Part shown: positions 27,442 to 36,166 of the stretch, one piece after another
Layout: each line of letters begins with the position of its first letter
Numbering within the stretch: the first letter of the stretch is position 1
Assembly: GCA_965199975.1 (NCBI GenBank)
Contig: OZ241340.1
Span: 1,488,001-1,552,000, forward strand
DNA from: JASLDZ01 sp965199975
GTDB taxonomy: Bacteria > Pseudomonadota > Alphaproteobacteria > Caulobacterales > Caulobacteraceae
DNA: 64,000 nucleotides
Direction of reading: 5' to 3'
Position numbers and translations under genes: made by a program
Notes under the pieces: generated by a model
Seen by the model: only the letters and a program-made list of their open reading frames with translations
Database searches by the model: none
Told to the model about the DNA's origin: nothing

Positions 27442-28314
27442 ATGGCCCTGGTTCCCTTCGACGATCGCGACGGCTCCATCTGGCTTGACGGCCATTTCGT
27501 GCCCTGGCGCGATGCGAAGATCCACGTGCTGACCCACGGGCTGCACTATGCGTCGTGCGTGTTCGAAGGCCAACGCATCTACGACGGCAAGGTGTTCGCG
27601 CTGGAGCGCCATACCGAGCGCCTGTTCCGCTCAGCCGCGCTCCTGGACATGACGATCCCCTTCACGCCCGAGGAGATCAACGCCGCCTGCCGCGAGACGG
27701 CCGCCAAGAGCGGCCTGGCCGACGCCTACCAGCGCCCCTTCGTGTGGCGCGGATCGGAGCAGATCGGCGTCTCCGCGCCGCTGGCCAAGATCCATGTGGC
27801 GATCGCGGTATGGGCGTGGCCGAGCTATTTCGACGCCGAGCAGAAGAAGAAGGGCATCCGCCTCACCCACGCGCAGTGGCGCCGACCCGATCCGGCCACG
27901 GCCCCCTTCGAGGCCAAGGCGGCGGGGCTCTACATGATCGCCACGCTTTCGAAGCACGCCGCCGAGAAGGCGGGCTACGCCGATGCGCTGATGCTCGACT
28001 ATCGCGGTCATGTGGCCGAGGCGACGGGCGCCAACGTCTTCTTCGTCAAGGACGGTGCGATCCATACGCCCACGCCCGACTGCTTCCTCAACGGCATCAC
28101 CCGCCAGACTGTGATCGGCCTCGCTCGCGAGCGGGGTATCGAGGTTGTGGAACGCCACATCCAGCCGGAGGAGATCGGCGAGTTCTCGGAGTGCTTCCTC
28201 ACCGGCTCCGCAGCCGAGGTCACGCCCGTGGCCGAGATCGGCGAGCATCGCTACACGCCGGGCGAGATCAGCCTGGGGCTCATGGACGCCTACGCCAAGC
28301 TCGTGCGCGCCTGA
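27442..28314 (+). CDS. ilvE: Branched-chain amino acid aminotransferase
   Basis: 290 residues, fold type IV PLP enzyme. It transfers the amino group between Leu/Ile/Val and 2-oxoglutarate, the last step of their synthesis. Visible are the start IWLDGHFVPWRDAKIHVLTH, the substrate Arg and Tyr around YASCVFEGQRIY, the PLP Lys159 in FEAKAAGLYM, and EATGANVFFVKDG close to the C-terminal cofactor site. ATG 27442 follows AGGA. The leucine-dehydrogenase-like enzyme 10 kb to the left acts on the same substrates. A GC-rich hairpin follows the stop. Confidence 0.9.
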   Translation: MALVPFDDRDGSIWLDGHFVPWRDAKIHVLTHGLHYASCVFEGQRIYDGKVFALERHTERLFRSAALLDMTIPFTPEEINAACRETAAKSGLADAYQRPFVWRGSEQIGVSAPLAKIHVAIAVWAWPSYFDAEQKKKGIRLTHAQWRRPDPATAPFEAKAAGLYMIATLSKHAAEKAGYADALMLDYRGHVAEATGANVFFVKDGAIHTPTPDCFLNGITRQTVIGLARERGIEVVERHIQPEEIGEFSECFLTGSAAEVTPVAEIGEHRYTPGEISLGLMDAYAKLVRA

Positions 28315-28318
28315 CCCC

Positions 28319-28349
28319 TGCGTCGCCGCGCCACGCATGCGGCGGCGCA
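28319..28349 (+). terminator. GC-rich hairpin after ilvE
   Basis: An 11-bp stem (28319-28329 against 28339-28349, one G-U pair) with a 9-base loop begins 5 nt after the stop codon. It is followed by AAAA and not by T residues, so it is not a standard intrinsic terminator; it may work with Rho or protect the 3' end. Confidence 0.4.
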
Positions 28350-28436
28350 AAAGCGGCCGGGCGGGGGCCGCTTCGCCACGATCCCGGCGCCGTGTGTCGG
28401 CAAGTCCCTCGGGGAGTAGTCGCGTAGGAAGCCCGC

Positions 28437-28790
28437 ATGCCCATGACCCCTCCGCTCACCTCCGACGACAAGCGCGCCATCACCCGCAAGCTGGGCTATC
28501 GCCTGGAGCGGCGCGACGGCGTCGACAAGGCCGATCTGATCGGGCCGGACGGCCGCCACCGCGGCGTGTTCCGCGACAGCCGCGCCACCGACCTTTGGGT
28601 GTGGAACGACGCGGTGTTCAGCTTCACCCTGTTCCGCGACCGCGAGGGCGTGGTGCACTGCTGCAAGCCGCTGAGCGGCGGCCGGGTGGAGCTCGCGCGG
28701 CTGTGGCCGGAGGGCGAGGCGCGCGAGGAGCTGAGCGAGGCGGCCCTCGCCGACGGATATGTGCGCCTGTCCGGCGCACCCGCGACCTGA
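28437..28790 (+). CDS. Small soluble protein of unknown function
   Basis: 117 residues. ATG 28437 follows AGGAAG. The composition is that of a real, soluble protein with strongly GC-rich third codon positions like its neighbours. Sequence features: KRAITRKLGYRLERRDGVDKA, a DLWVWNDAVFSFTLF strand pattern and a VVHCCKPLSGG segment with two adjacent Cys. There is no signal peptide or membrane helix. I do not recognise the family. It ends 4 bp before the stop of the convergent dehydrogenase gene. Confidence 0.6.
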   Translation: MPMTPPLTSDDKRAITRKLGYRLERRDGVDKADLIGPDGRHRGVFRDSRATDLWVWNDAVFSFTLFRDREGVVHCCKPLSGGRVELARLWPEGEAREELSEAALADGYVRLSGAPAT

Positions 28791-28794
28791 GCGG

Positions 28795-30480
28795 TTACTT
28801 CGCCAGCCGCCAGATCACGCCCGAGGCGTCGTCGCTGACCAGCACGGCGCCGTCCTTGGCCACGGCCACGCCTACGGGGCGGCCCCATACGTGGCCGGGA
28901 TCGAGCACGAAGCCTGTCATCACGTCCTCGTAGCCGCCCTCCGCTCGGCCGTCGGCGCCAACCGGAATGCGGATCAGCTTGTAGCCGGTGCGCAGCGCGC
29001 GATTCCATGAGCCGTGCTCGGCCGCCAGGATCGAACCCTTCCACTGCGGGAACATGGCCCCGTCGTAGAAGGCCATCTGCAGCGAGGCCGAGTGCGGCTG
29101 GATCATCACGTCGGGCGTGATCGTCTTGCCCGCCAGGTCGGGACGCTGCCCCTTCAGCCGCGGGTCCTCGTGGTCTCCCATGTACCGCCAGGGCCACCCG
29201 TAGAAGCCGCCCTCGCGCACCGAGGTGACGTAGTCGGGCACGAGGTTGTCGCCCAGCTCGTCGCGCTCGTTGGTGGAGCACCACAGCGTGCCGTGCGCGG
29301 GCTGCACCGCCAGGCCCACGCAATTGCGTATGCCGGTGGCGAAGATCCTGCGGTCGCCGCCCTCGGGAGTGAACGACAGCACGTCGGCCCGACCGGCCTC
29401 CGCGCCCCAGGTCGCGCCAAGACCGTGGGTGCGGTCGTAGGCCTGGCCGTCGGCGGCGCTCTTGGCGACCATCTCCTCCGCCACGTTGGAGGCGGACCCG
29501 ACCGAGACGAACAGGCGCTCGCCGTCGCGTGAGACCGCCAGATCGCGGCTGGTGTGGCCGCCGGTGGTGTCGGCGATCTGGGCCACGACCATCTGCGGCG
29601 CGCCGCGGGGTTTCAAGTCGCCCACGGCGTAGGGGAAGCGCCGCACCCGGTTGGTCTCGGCGAGGTAGACCCACTGCGGGTTCGGGCCGGCGGGATAGAA
29701 GGCGATCCCGAACGGATCGGTCATCGCGTCGACGAAGGTGGTGCGCTCCACCTTCGCGCCCGCCTGGCGCAGCACGCTGACACGCCCGGCGCCCGCTTCG
29801 GCGACGAACACATCGCCGTTAGGCGCTGTCTTCAGCGCGCGGGGACGCTGGAGCGATTGCGCCCAAACTGTCACGCTCATGCCGGTCGGAACTTGCGGCA
29901 GCTTGCCCGCGGGGCGCGCCGCTCGCTTGGGTCCGTTGCCGGCCGAAGAGGTGGCGAACGGCGCCGGCAGATCGGCTGTGGTGATGCGGTGGCGCTGACC
30001 CGGCGAGTCCGCGCGCCAGTCGCCGAACACCACCACCTTGCCCGCCTGCTTGGCGGTTGCGCCCGGCGGCGGCGCGGTCTTCGGCGGCGGCTTCGGCTCG
30101 GCCCGGAGCGTGTGCAAGTATGCGATGATGTCGCGTCGCTGGCCCGCGTCCGCCACCTTCGCAGGCATGCTGGTGCCGGGAACCAGCGCCTGCGGGTCGG
30201 TGAGATAGCGGTTCAGGCGCGCATCGTCCCAGTGGAAGCCGGCTCTCGAGAGCGCCGCGGAGTAGCCGAAGCCCGGCAGGCTTCCCGCCTTGCGGCCTGT
30301 TACGCCGTGCAGGTTCGGTCCGACCCCGCCGTTCCCGCCGTGGCAGACGGCGCACTGCTGGGCGAAGAGTTCCCCGCCGCGCCTGGCGTCGCCGCCGGGC
30401 GCCGTGGGTGCGGCCCAGGCGACGGCCGCCGCCAGGCCGCCCGCGCCGGTCGCGGCGAGGAGGAGGGCGCGCCCGTTCAC
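28795..30480 (-). CDS. Fused cytochrome c / sorbosone dehydrogenase-like (PQQ-type beta-propeller) protein
   Basis: 561 residues from GTG 30480. A signal peptide (about 1-24) is followed by a class I cytochrome c domain with haem motif CAVCH (Cys43, Cys46, His47) and probable axial Met in GTSMPAKVAD. A Pro-rich linker leads to a six-bladed propeller of the glucose/sorbosone dehydrogenase kind: MTDPFGIAFYPAGPNPQWVY, GGHTSRDLAVSRDGERLF, GFYGWPWRYMGDHEDPR. It is probably a periplasmic sugar or aldehyde dehydrogenase that passes electrons through its own haem to the respiratory chain. The GTGA start overlaps the stop of the VWA gene, so the two are coupled. Confidence 0.85.
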   Translation of the reverse strand: MNGRALLLAATGAGGLAAAVAWAAPTAPGGDARRGGELFAQQCAVCHGGNGGVGPNLHGVTGRKAGSLPGFGYSAALSRAGFHWDDARLNRYLTDPQALVPGTSMPAKVADAGQRRDIIAYLHTLRAEPKPPPKTAPPPGATAKQAGKVVVFGDWRADSPGQRHRITTADLPAPFATSSAGNGPKRAARPAGKLPQVPTGMSVTVWAQSLQRPRALKTAPNGDVFVAEAGAGRVSVLRQAGAKVERTTFVDAMTDPFGIAFYPAGPNPQWVYLAETNRVRRFPYAVGDLKPRGAPQMVVAQIADTTGGHTSRDLAVSRDGERLFVSVGSASNVAEEMVAKSAADGQAYDRTHGLGATWGAEAGRADVLSFTPEGGDRRIFATGIRNCVGLAVQPAHGTLWCSTNERDELGDNLVPDYVTSVREGGFYGWPWRYMGDHEDPRLKGQRPDLAGKTITPDVMIQPHSASLQMAFYDGAMFPQWKGSILAAEHGSWNRALRTGYKLIRIPVGADGRAEGGYEDVMTGFVLDPGHVWGRPVGVAVAKDGAVLVSDDASGVIWRLAK

Positions 30481-31655
30481 CGCAGTAGCTCGCGCATGGC
30501 GCGCTCGAGGCCGTCGAGGGTCAGAGGGTACATGCGGTCTCCCACGAGCTGGCGCATGACCTGCGCCGAGGCGGTGTGGCTCCAGTAACGCTCGGGCGTA
30601 GGATTCAGCCACGCCAAGTGCGGATAGGCGTCGGAGATACGCGTCATCCAGGCGGCGCCGGATTCCTCGTTCCAGTGCTCCACCGAGCCGCCGGGGTAGG
30701 TGATCTCGTATGGGCCCATGGTGGCGTCGCCCACGAAGATCACCTTGTAGTCGCGCCCGTAGGTGTTGAGCAGCTCGGAGGTGGCGAGGGTTTCGGCGTG
30801 GCGGCGGCGGTTGTCCTTCCAAACGCGCTCGTACAGGCAGTTGTGGAAGTAGAAGAACTCCAGGTGCTTGAATTCGGTGCGCGCGGCCGAGAACAGCTCC
30901 TCGCAGAGCCGCACATAGCCGTCCATGCTGCCGCCGACGTCGAAGAACAGCAGCACCTTGATGGCGTTGCGCCGCTCCGGTCGCATGACCACGTCGAGGT
31001 AGCCCTTCTGGGCGGTGCCCGAGATGGTGCCGTCCAGGTCCAGCTCGTCGGGCGCGCCTGTGCGGGCGAAGCGGCGCAGGCGGCGTAGCGCCACCTTGAT
31101 GTTGCGGGTGCCGAGCTCGACGGTGTCGTCCAGGTTCCGGTACTCGCGCTTGTCCCACACCTTCACCGCGCGGCCCTGGCCACGCTCCGGCCCGCCGCCG
31201 ATGCGCACGCCCTCGGGGTTGTAGCCGCCGTGGCCGAAGGGGCTGGTTCCGCCCGTGCCGATCCACTTGGAGCCGCCCTGGTGGCGCGCGTGCTGCTCGT
31301 CCAAGCGTTCCTTCAGCGTCTCCATCAGCTTGTCGAGGCCGCCTAGCGCTGCGATCTGCGCCTTCTCCTCCTCGGTGAAGAGCCGCTCGGCCAGCTTGCG
31401 CAGCCACTCTTCGGGGATGTCGGCGGCGAGCGCCTCGTCCACCCGCTCGAAGCCCTCGAACACGTGGGCGAACACCCGGTCGAACCGGTCGAGGTGGCGC
31501 TCGTCCTTGATCAGCGCCGCGCGGGCCAGGAAGTAGAACTCGTCTACCGACAGGCCGATCACGCCCCGGTCCATCGCCTCCATGAGGTTGAGGTATTCGC
31601 GCAGCGAGACGGGCGCCTTGGCGTCGCGCAGTTCGGTGAACAGGCGCAGGAACAT
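30477..31655 (-). CDS. VWA-domain protein, CoxE-like
   Basis: 392 residues, no signal peptide. The N-terminal 130 residues are helical (MFLRLFTELRDAKAPVSLRE, YLNLMEAMDRGVIGLSVDEF). The C-terminal half is a von Willebrand A domain with MIDAS motif DVGGSMDG and later FVGDATMGPYEI. Relatives of CoxE work with MoxR-type AAA ATPases in the assembly of metalloenzymes such as CO dehydrogenase. No such ATPase lies next to it here. The gene is 4 nt after ruvX and overlaps the cytochrome c-dehydrogenase gene by 4 nt; an assembly role for that enzyme is my inference. Confidence 0.82.
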   Translation of the reverse strand: MFLRLFTELRDAKAPVSLREYLNLMEAMDRGVIGLSVDEFYFLARAALIKDERHLDRFDRVFAHVFEGFERVDEALAADIPEEWLRKLAERLFTEEEKAQIAALGGLDKLMETLKERLDEQHARHQGGSKWIGTGGTSPFGHGGYNPEGVRIGGGPERGQGRAVKVWDKREYRNLDDTVELGTRNIKVALRRLRRFARTGAPDELDLDGTISGTAQKGYLDVVMRPERRNAIKVLLFFDVGGSMDGYVRLCEELFSAARTEFKHLEFFYFHNCLYERVWKDNRRRHAETLATSELLNTYGRDYKVIFVGDATMGPYEITYPGGSVEHWNEESGAAWMTRISDAYPHLAWLNPTPERYWSHTASAQVMRQLVGDRMYPLTLDGLERAMRELLR

Positions 31656-31659
31656 GGCT

Positions 31660-32139
31660 CTAGCCTAGCGCCGCGGTCCGTAGTCGGTCGAGCGCGCCCT
31701 GCAGGATGTAGGCGGCGGCGGCGCGGTCGACGACCTCGGCGCGCTTGGCGCGGCTGAGGTCGGCCTCGGCGATCAGCATGCGGTTCACCGCCGCCGACGA
31801 GAGGCGCTCGTCCCAGAAGGCGACGGGCAGCTCGGGGCGCAGGCGCAGGAGGTTGCGGCCGAAGGCGCGGCAGGACTGGCAGCGCGGGCCCTCGGTCCCG
31901 TCCATGTTCATCGGCAGGCCGATCACCACCGCCTCCGCGCCGCGCCCGGACATCAGCGCGAACAGCTCGGCCGCCTCGAGGGTGAACTTGCGCCGGCGGA
32001 TCAGCTGAAGAGGGCTGGCGATGCTGCGGGTGAGGTCGCTCACCGCCACGCCTATGGTCTTCTCGCCCAGGTCCAGCCCCGCGATCGGCGTGCGCGGCGG
32101 CGCTGTGGCGCGCAGCTCCAGGAGGTCGACGACGGGCAT
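31660..32139 (-). CDS. ruvX: Putative Holliday junction resolvase / pre-16S rRNA nuclease (YqgF)
   Basis: 159 residues, the usual size. The RNase H-like fold is marked by the first catalytic Asp in IAGLDLGEKTIGVAVSD, the VVIGLPMNMDG strand-loop, WDERLSSAAVNRML with the conserved Glu, and VVDRAAAAYILQGALD with the last catalytic Asp. In E. coli the homologue processes the 5' end of 16S rRNA. It is divergent from gatC and heads the ruvX-VWA-dehydrogenase operon, an odd pairing that probably reflects packing. Confidence 0.88.
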   Translation of the reverse strand: MPVVDLLELRATAPPRTPIAGLDLGEKTIGVAVSDLTRSIASPLQLIRRRKFTLEAAELFALMSGRGAEAVVIGLPMNMDGTEGPRCQSCRAFGRNLLRLRPELPVAFWDERLSSAAVNRMLIAEADLSRAKRAEVVDRAAAAYILQGALDRLRTAALG

Positions 32140-32235
32140 GGGCCCGCTCTAGCCCGCCGCGCCGGCGGCGTCGCGCGCTTGCCGCTGCGAGGGGCGGCGG
32201 CTATCCCGCGCGCTCCCTTCAATTCGGAGACGTGC

Positions 32236-32523
32236 ATGGCCATCGACGCCGCGACCGTGCGCCGGGTCGCCAGGCTCGCCCGCATCGCCGAGCCGGAGGC
32301 GCGGCTCGAGCCGCTCGCCGCCGAGCTCACCGCCATCATGGCCTGGATCGAGCAGCTCAACGAGGTGAACGTCGAGGGCGTGGCCCCCATGGCCTCCACC
32401 GAGGCGGTCAGCCTGCCGCTGCGCGAGGACGTGGTGGCCGACGGGGGCGACGCCGCGCGCGTGCTCGCCAACGCGCCAAAGGCCGCGAAGGGCTTCTTCG
32501 TGGTGCCCAAGGTGGTGGAGTGA
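32236..32523 (+). CDS. gatC: Asp-tRNA(Asn)/Glu-tRNA(Gln) amidotransferase subunit C
   Basis: 95 residues. GatC stabilises the GatAB enzyme that converts misacylated Glu-tRNA(Gln) or Asp-tRNA(Asn). The family pattern is clear: TVRRVARLARIAEPE, an AWIEQLNEVNVEGVAPM helix-to-loop segment, LREDVVADGG, and the end APKAAKGFFVVPKVVE. ATG 32236 was chosen over an upstream in-frame ATG because GGAGA lies in front of it. The stop overlaps the gatA start by one base (TGATG). Confidence 0.92.
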   Translation: MAIDAATVRRVARLARIAEPEARLEPLAAELTAIMAWIEQLNEVNVEGVAPMASTEAVSLPLREDVVADGGDAARVLANAPKAAKGFFVVPKVVE

Positions 32524-34001
32524 TGGGCGAGCTCACCTCCCTCACCCTGAAGCGCGCGCTGGACGGGCTGGAGCGCGGCGACTTCACCTCCGCCGAGATC
32601 ACCCGCGAGCACCTGGCCGCCATCGACGCCGCCAACCCGCAGCTCAACGCCTACCTCGTCACCACCGCCGAGCGCGCGCAGGAGATGGCGCGCGAGAGCG
32701 ACGCGCGCCGCGCCCGGGGCGAGGCGCGCCCGCTGGACGGGGCGCCGATCGGGGTGAAGGACCTGTTCTGCACCGAGGGCGTGGCGACCACCGCAGGCTC
32801 GCGCATGCTGGAGGGGTTCGTCCCCCCCTACGAGTCCACCGTCACCGCCAATCTCTGGGGCTGCGGCGCGGTGATGCTGGGCAAGCTCAACATGGACGAG
32901 TTCGCCATGGGCTCCTCCAACGAGACCTCGGCCTACGGACCGGTGACCAACCCGTGGAAGGCGGCGAACGGCGGGGACGCGGCGCTGACGCCGGGCGGCT
33001 CGTCGGGCGGCTCGGCCACCGCGGTGGCGGCCGACCTGTGCCTGGCGGCCACCGCGTCGGACACCGGCGGCTCCATCCGCCAGCCCGCCGCCTTCACCGG
33101 CACGGTGGGGATCAAGCCCACCTACGGCCGCTGCTCGCGCTTCGGCATGGTCGCCTTTGCGTCGTCGCTCGATCAGGCCGGCCCCATCGCCAAGACGGTG
33201 GAGGATGCGGCGCTGATGCTGCGCGCCATGTGCGGCCACGATCCGAAGGACTCCACCTCGCTCGACGCGCCCGTGCCCGATTTCGCCGCGGCGCTGGGGC
33301 GTGGTGTGAAAGGGCTCAAGATCGGCGTGCCGAAGGAATATCGGCTCGACGCCATGCCCGCCGAGATCGCCCAGCTTTGGGACGACGGGGTTCAATGGCT
33401 GCGTGACGCCGGATGCGAAATCCGCGAGGTGTCGTTGCCGCACACCAAGTACGCCCTGCCGGCCTACTACATCATCGCGCCCGCGGAGGCGTCGTCCAAC
33501 CTCGCCCGCTACGACGGCATGCGCTACGGGCATCGCGGCGGGGGCGCGTCGCTTACGGAAGTCTATGAAACAAGCCGCGCCGAAGGCTTCGGCAACGAGG
33601 TCAAGCGTCGGATACTGATCGGCGCCTATGTTTTGTCCGCGGGGTATTACGACGCGTACTACCTCCGCGCGCAGAAGGTGCGCCGCCGCATCGCCGACGA
33701 CTTCACCTCCGCCTTCCAGGAGGTCGACGCGCTGCTCACCCCCACCGCGCCTTCGGCGGCCTTCGCTCTGGGCGATCGGGTGAGTGATCCGGTCTCCATG
33801 TACCTAAACGACGTGTTCACCGTCACCACCAACCTCGCGGGTCTGCCGGGCCTGTCGCTGCCCGCGGGCCTGTCGGCCGAGGGCCTGCCGCTCGGCCTGC
33901 AGCTGATCGGCCGGCACATGGACGAGGAGACGCTGTTCGCCCTGGGCGCCGTGGTCGAGCAGGCGGCCGGCTTCTGCGCCAAGCCGCGGCGCTGGTGGTA
34001 A
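32523..34001 (+). CDS. gatA: Asp-tRNA(Asn)/Glu-tRNA(Gln) amidotransferase subunit A
   Basis: 492 residues, full length. This is the amidase subunit that releases ammonia from glutamine. The Ser-cisSer-Lys triad is visible: Lys in IGVKDLF, the cis-Ser in TPGGSSGGSA and the nucleophile Ser in SDTGGSIRQPA. The C-terminal end has GLPLGLQLIGRHMDEETLF. It is translated from a start overlapping the gatC stop. gatB follows only after a 620-bp gap that contains a reverse-strand gene. Confidence 0.95.
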   Translation: MGELTSLTLKRALDGLERGDFTSAEITREHLAAIDAANPQLNAYLVTTAERAQEMARESDARRARGEARPLDGAPIGVKDLFCTEGVATTAGSRMLEGFVPPYESTVTANLWGCGAVMLGKLNMDEFAMGSSNETSAYGPVTNPWKAANGGDAALTPGGSSGGSATAVAADLCLAATASDTGGSIRQPAAFTGTVGIKPTYGRCSRFGMVAFASSLDQAGPIAKTVEDAALMLRAMCGHDPKDSTSLDAPVPDFAAALGRGVKGLKIGVPKEYRLDAMPAEIAQLWDDGVQWLRDAGCEIREVSLPHTKYALPAYYIIAPAEASSNLARYDGMRYGHRGGGASLTEVYETSRAEGFGNEVKRRILIGAYVLSAGYYDAYYLRAQKVRRRIADDFTSAFQEVDALLTPTAPSAAFALGDRVSDPVSMYLNDVFTVTTNLAGLPGLSLPAGLSAEGLPLGLQLIGRHMDEETLFALGAVVEQAAGFCAKPRRWW

Positions 34002-34064
34002 CCCGCACTGGGCTTTGGCGGCGGAGCGGCTCGCGTTGAACGGTTGAGGCTGAGGTGCGCGCCT

Positions 34065-34487
34065 TCAGGGTAGGGCGGCGATGGCCCTAACGAACGGCGT
34101 GGCCGCCGGGCTCGCGATGGCGGAAAGGTCGAGCGAGACCTTGGCGAGATCAGCGGTCGACATCTTGCCGTTGGAGGCGGCCTGCAGCTGGCGCAGGCTC
34201 ATGTGCTTGAAGAATGGGAACTCCGGCCGGCCCGTCAGGCCAGGCATGTCTCGATCGATCACCGCCCTGCCCTCGAGGGTGCTGCAAAGCTTGCCCACGG
34301 GCGTGTCGATGGAAAAGAGCTTGGTGGCCGGCTGAGGTCGGGCGGAGGCCAGCGTATCGTCCGGCATGTCTTCGCCTAGGGCGGGGAAGGCCGGGCCCTG
34401 CGCCAGCTGAGCGGCGGGCGCGTGAGCACAGGCCGCAGCCACACCGCAAGCTGCGATCAAAGCGAGGGTGCGAGGGCTGAGGGCCAC
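34065..34487 (-). CDS. Small probable lipoprotein of unknown function
   Basis: 140 residues. GTG 34487 follows GGGAGGTGAG. The N-terminus is a signal peptide ending around GVAAACAHAP, where the Cys would be lipidated. The mature part has DTPVGKLCSTLEGRAVIDRD and GRPEFPFFKHMSLRQLQ, then a helical C-terminus. I do not recognise the family. It lies on the opposite strand between gatA and gatB. Expect an envelope location. Confidence 0.6.
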   Translation of the reverse strand: MALSPRTLALIAACGVAAACAHAPAAQLAQGPAFPALGEDMPDDTLASARPQPATKLFSIDTPVGKLCSTLEGRAVIDRDMPGLTGRPEFPFFKHMSLRQLQAASNGKMSTADLAKVSLDLSAIASPAATPFVRAIAALP

Positions 34488-34620
34488 GACTCACCTCCCG
34501 GGACGCAAGGCTCCATGATAACGGAAGGGCGCGTCCGCAGGTTGCGAGGGTGACGAGCCCGCGCCGCCTCCCCAAATCACAAATTCGTGAGCAGCGCTTG
34601 CGCTGCGACGGAGCCCGCCG

Positions 34621-36144
34621 ATGACCGCTACCGACACCGTCGAGCGCACCCCCTACCGCATCCAGGGCCGCACCGGCGAATGGGAGGTGGTGCTGGGGCT
34701 GGAGGTGCACGCCCAGGTCGCCTCCAAGTCCAAGCTGTTCTCGGCCGCGGCCGTGGGCTTCGGCGCCGAGCCCAACAGCCAGGTCAGCCTGGTGGACGCC
34801 GGCTTTCCGGGCATGCTGCCGGTGATCAACCGCCACTGCGTCGAGCAGGCGGTGAAGACCGGGCTAGGGCTGCACGCCAGGATCAACGCCTGGTCGCGCT
34901 TCGACCGCAAGAACTACTTCTACCCGGACCTGCCGCAGGGCTACCAGATCAGCCAGTTCAAGGACCCCATCGTCGGCGAGGGCGTGTTGACCGTGGAGCG
35001 CGACGACGGCTCGACCTTCGAGGTCGGGATCGAGCGGCTGCACCTGGAGCAGGACGCCGGCAAGTCGATCCACGACATGGATCCCAACGCCACCTACGTC
35101 GACCTCAACCGGTCGGGAACGGCGCTGATGGAGATCGTCTCGCGCCCGCACATGCGCTCGCCGGAGGATGCGGCGGCCTACGTGAAGACCCTGCGAACGC
35201 TGGTCCGCTACATCGGCACGTGCGACGGCGACATGGAGAAGGGCAACCTGCGCGCCGACGTGAACGTCTCGGTCTGCCGACCGGGTCAGTATGAGATGTT
35301 CAAAGAGGGCGGCGACTTCAAGCACCTCGGCACGCGCTGCGAGATCAAGAACGTCAACTCCATGCGTTTCATCCAGCAGGCCATCGCCTACGAGGCGCGG
35401 CGCCAGGTGGAGATCCTGGAGGACGGCGGCAAGATCGACCAGGAGACGCGCCTGTTCGACGCCAACCGCGGCGAGACGCGCTCCATGCGCTCCAAGGAGG
35501 AGGCGCATGACTACCGCTATTTCCCCGACCCCGACCTCCTGCCGCTGGTGCTCGACCCGGCGTGGATCAAGGCGATCGAGGCCAGCCTGCCGGAACTGCC
35601 TGACGCCAAGCGCGCCCGCCTGCAGTCGCAGCACGGCCTCTCTCCCTACGACGCGCGGGTGATCGCCGCCGACGCCGGGACGGCGGGGCTGTTCGAGCGG
35701 CTGGTGGCCGACCACGGCGCCAAGCTCGTGGCCAACACCGTCACCCAATCGGTGGCGACCTTCGCCAACATCAACGGCGCGGAGGTGACGGCCGAGGGCG
35801 TGCTGCACATCACCGCCGACGCCCTGTCGCAATATCTGCGGCTGATCGAGGACGAGACGGTCTCGTCCAAGACCTCCAAGGACCTGTTCAAGGCCATGGA
35901 GGCGCCGGATGCGCCGCCTCCAAACGAGATTGTGGCGCGAGACAGCCTGGCGCAGACCAAGGACACCGGCGCGATCGAAGCGGCGGTCGACGCCATCGTC
36001 GCCGCCAATCCCGACAAGGCGCAGGCCGCGCGCGAGAAGCCCCAGGCGATCGGCTGGTTCGTGGGCCAGGTGATGAAGGCCACCGGCGGCAAGGCCAACC
36101 CCGCCGCTGTGAATGCGATCCTGAAGGACAAGTTGGGCGTGTAG
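34621..36144 (+). CDS. gatB: Asp-tRNA(Asn)/Glu-tRNA(Gln) amidotransferase subunit B
   Basis: 507 residues, full length. The subunit activates the misacylated tRNA with ATP and transfers ammonia. Signature segments are WEVVLGLEVHAQVASKSKLF, the KNYFYPDLPQGYQISQF metal/substrate region, HDYRYFPDPDLLPL, and the C-terminal YqeY-like helical domain ending VNAILKDKLGV. ATG 34621 is the only sensible start. The organism therefore probably makes Gln-tRNA or Asn-tRNA by the indirect route. Confidence 0.95.
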   Translation: MTATDTVERTPYRIQGRTGEWEVVLGLEVHAQVASKSKLFSAAAVGFGAEPNSQVSLVDAGFPGMLPVINRHCVEQAVKTGLGLHARINAWSRFDRKNYFYPDLPQGYQISQFKDPIVGEGVLTVERDDGSTFEVGIERLHLEQDAGKSIHDMDPNATYVDLNRSGTALMEIVSRPHMRSPEDAAAYVKTLRTLVRYIGTCDGDMEKGNLRADVNVSVCRPGQYEMFKEGGDFKHLGTRCEIKNVNSMRFIQQAIAYEARRQVEILEDGGKIDQETRLFDANRGETRSMRSKEEAHDYRYFPDPDLLPLVLDPAWIKAIEASLPELPDAKRARLQSQHGLSPYDARVIAADAGTAGLFERLVADHGAKLVANTVTQSVATFANINGAEVTAEGVLHITADALSQYLRLIEDETVSSKTSKDLFKAMEAPDAPPPNEIVARDSLAQTKDTGAIEAAVDAIVAANPDKAQAAREKPQAIGWFVGQVMKATGGKANPAAVNAILKDKLGV

Positions 36145-36166
36145 GGGCGGCGAGGCGGCTGTCGCC

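Noticed and set aside
30481..31407. Reading the cytochrome c-dehydrogenase as an 870-residue protein with a long N-terminal extension
   Set aside because: The extension is out of frame with the VWA gene, low-complexity, and precedes a proper signal peptide. GTG 30480 with a GTGA overlap is far more convincing.
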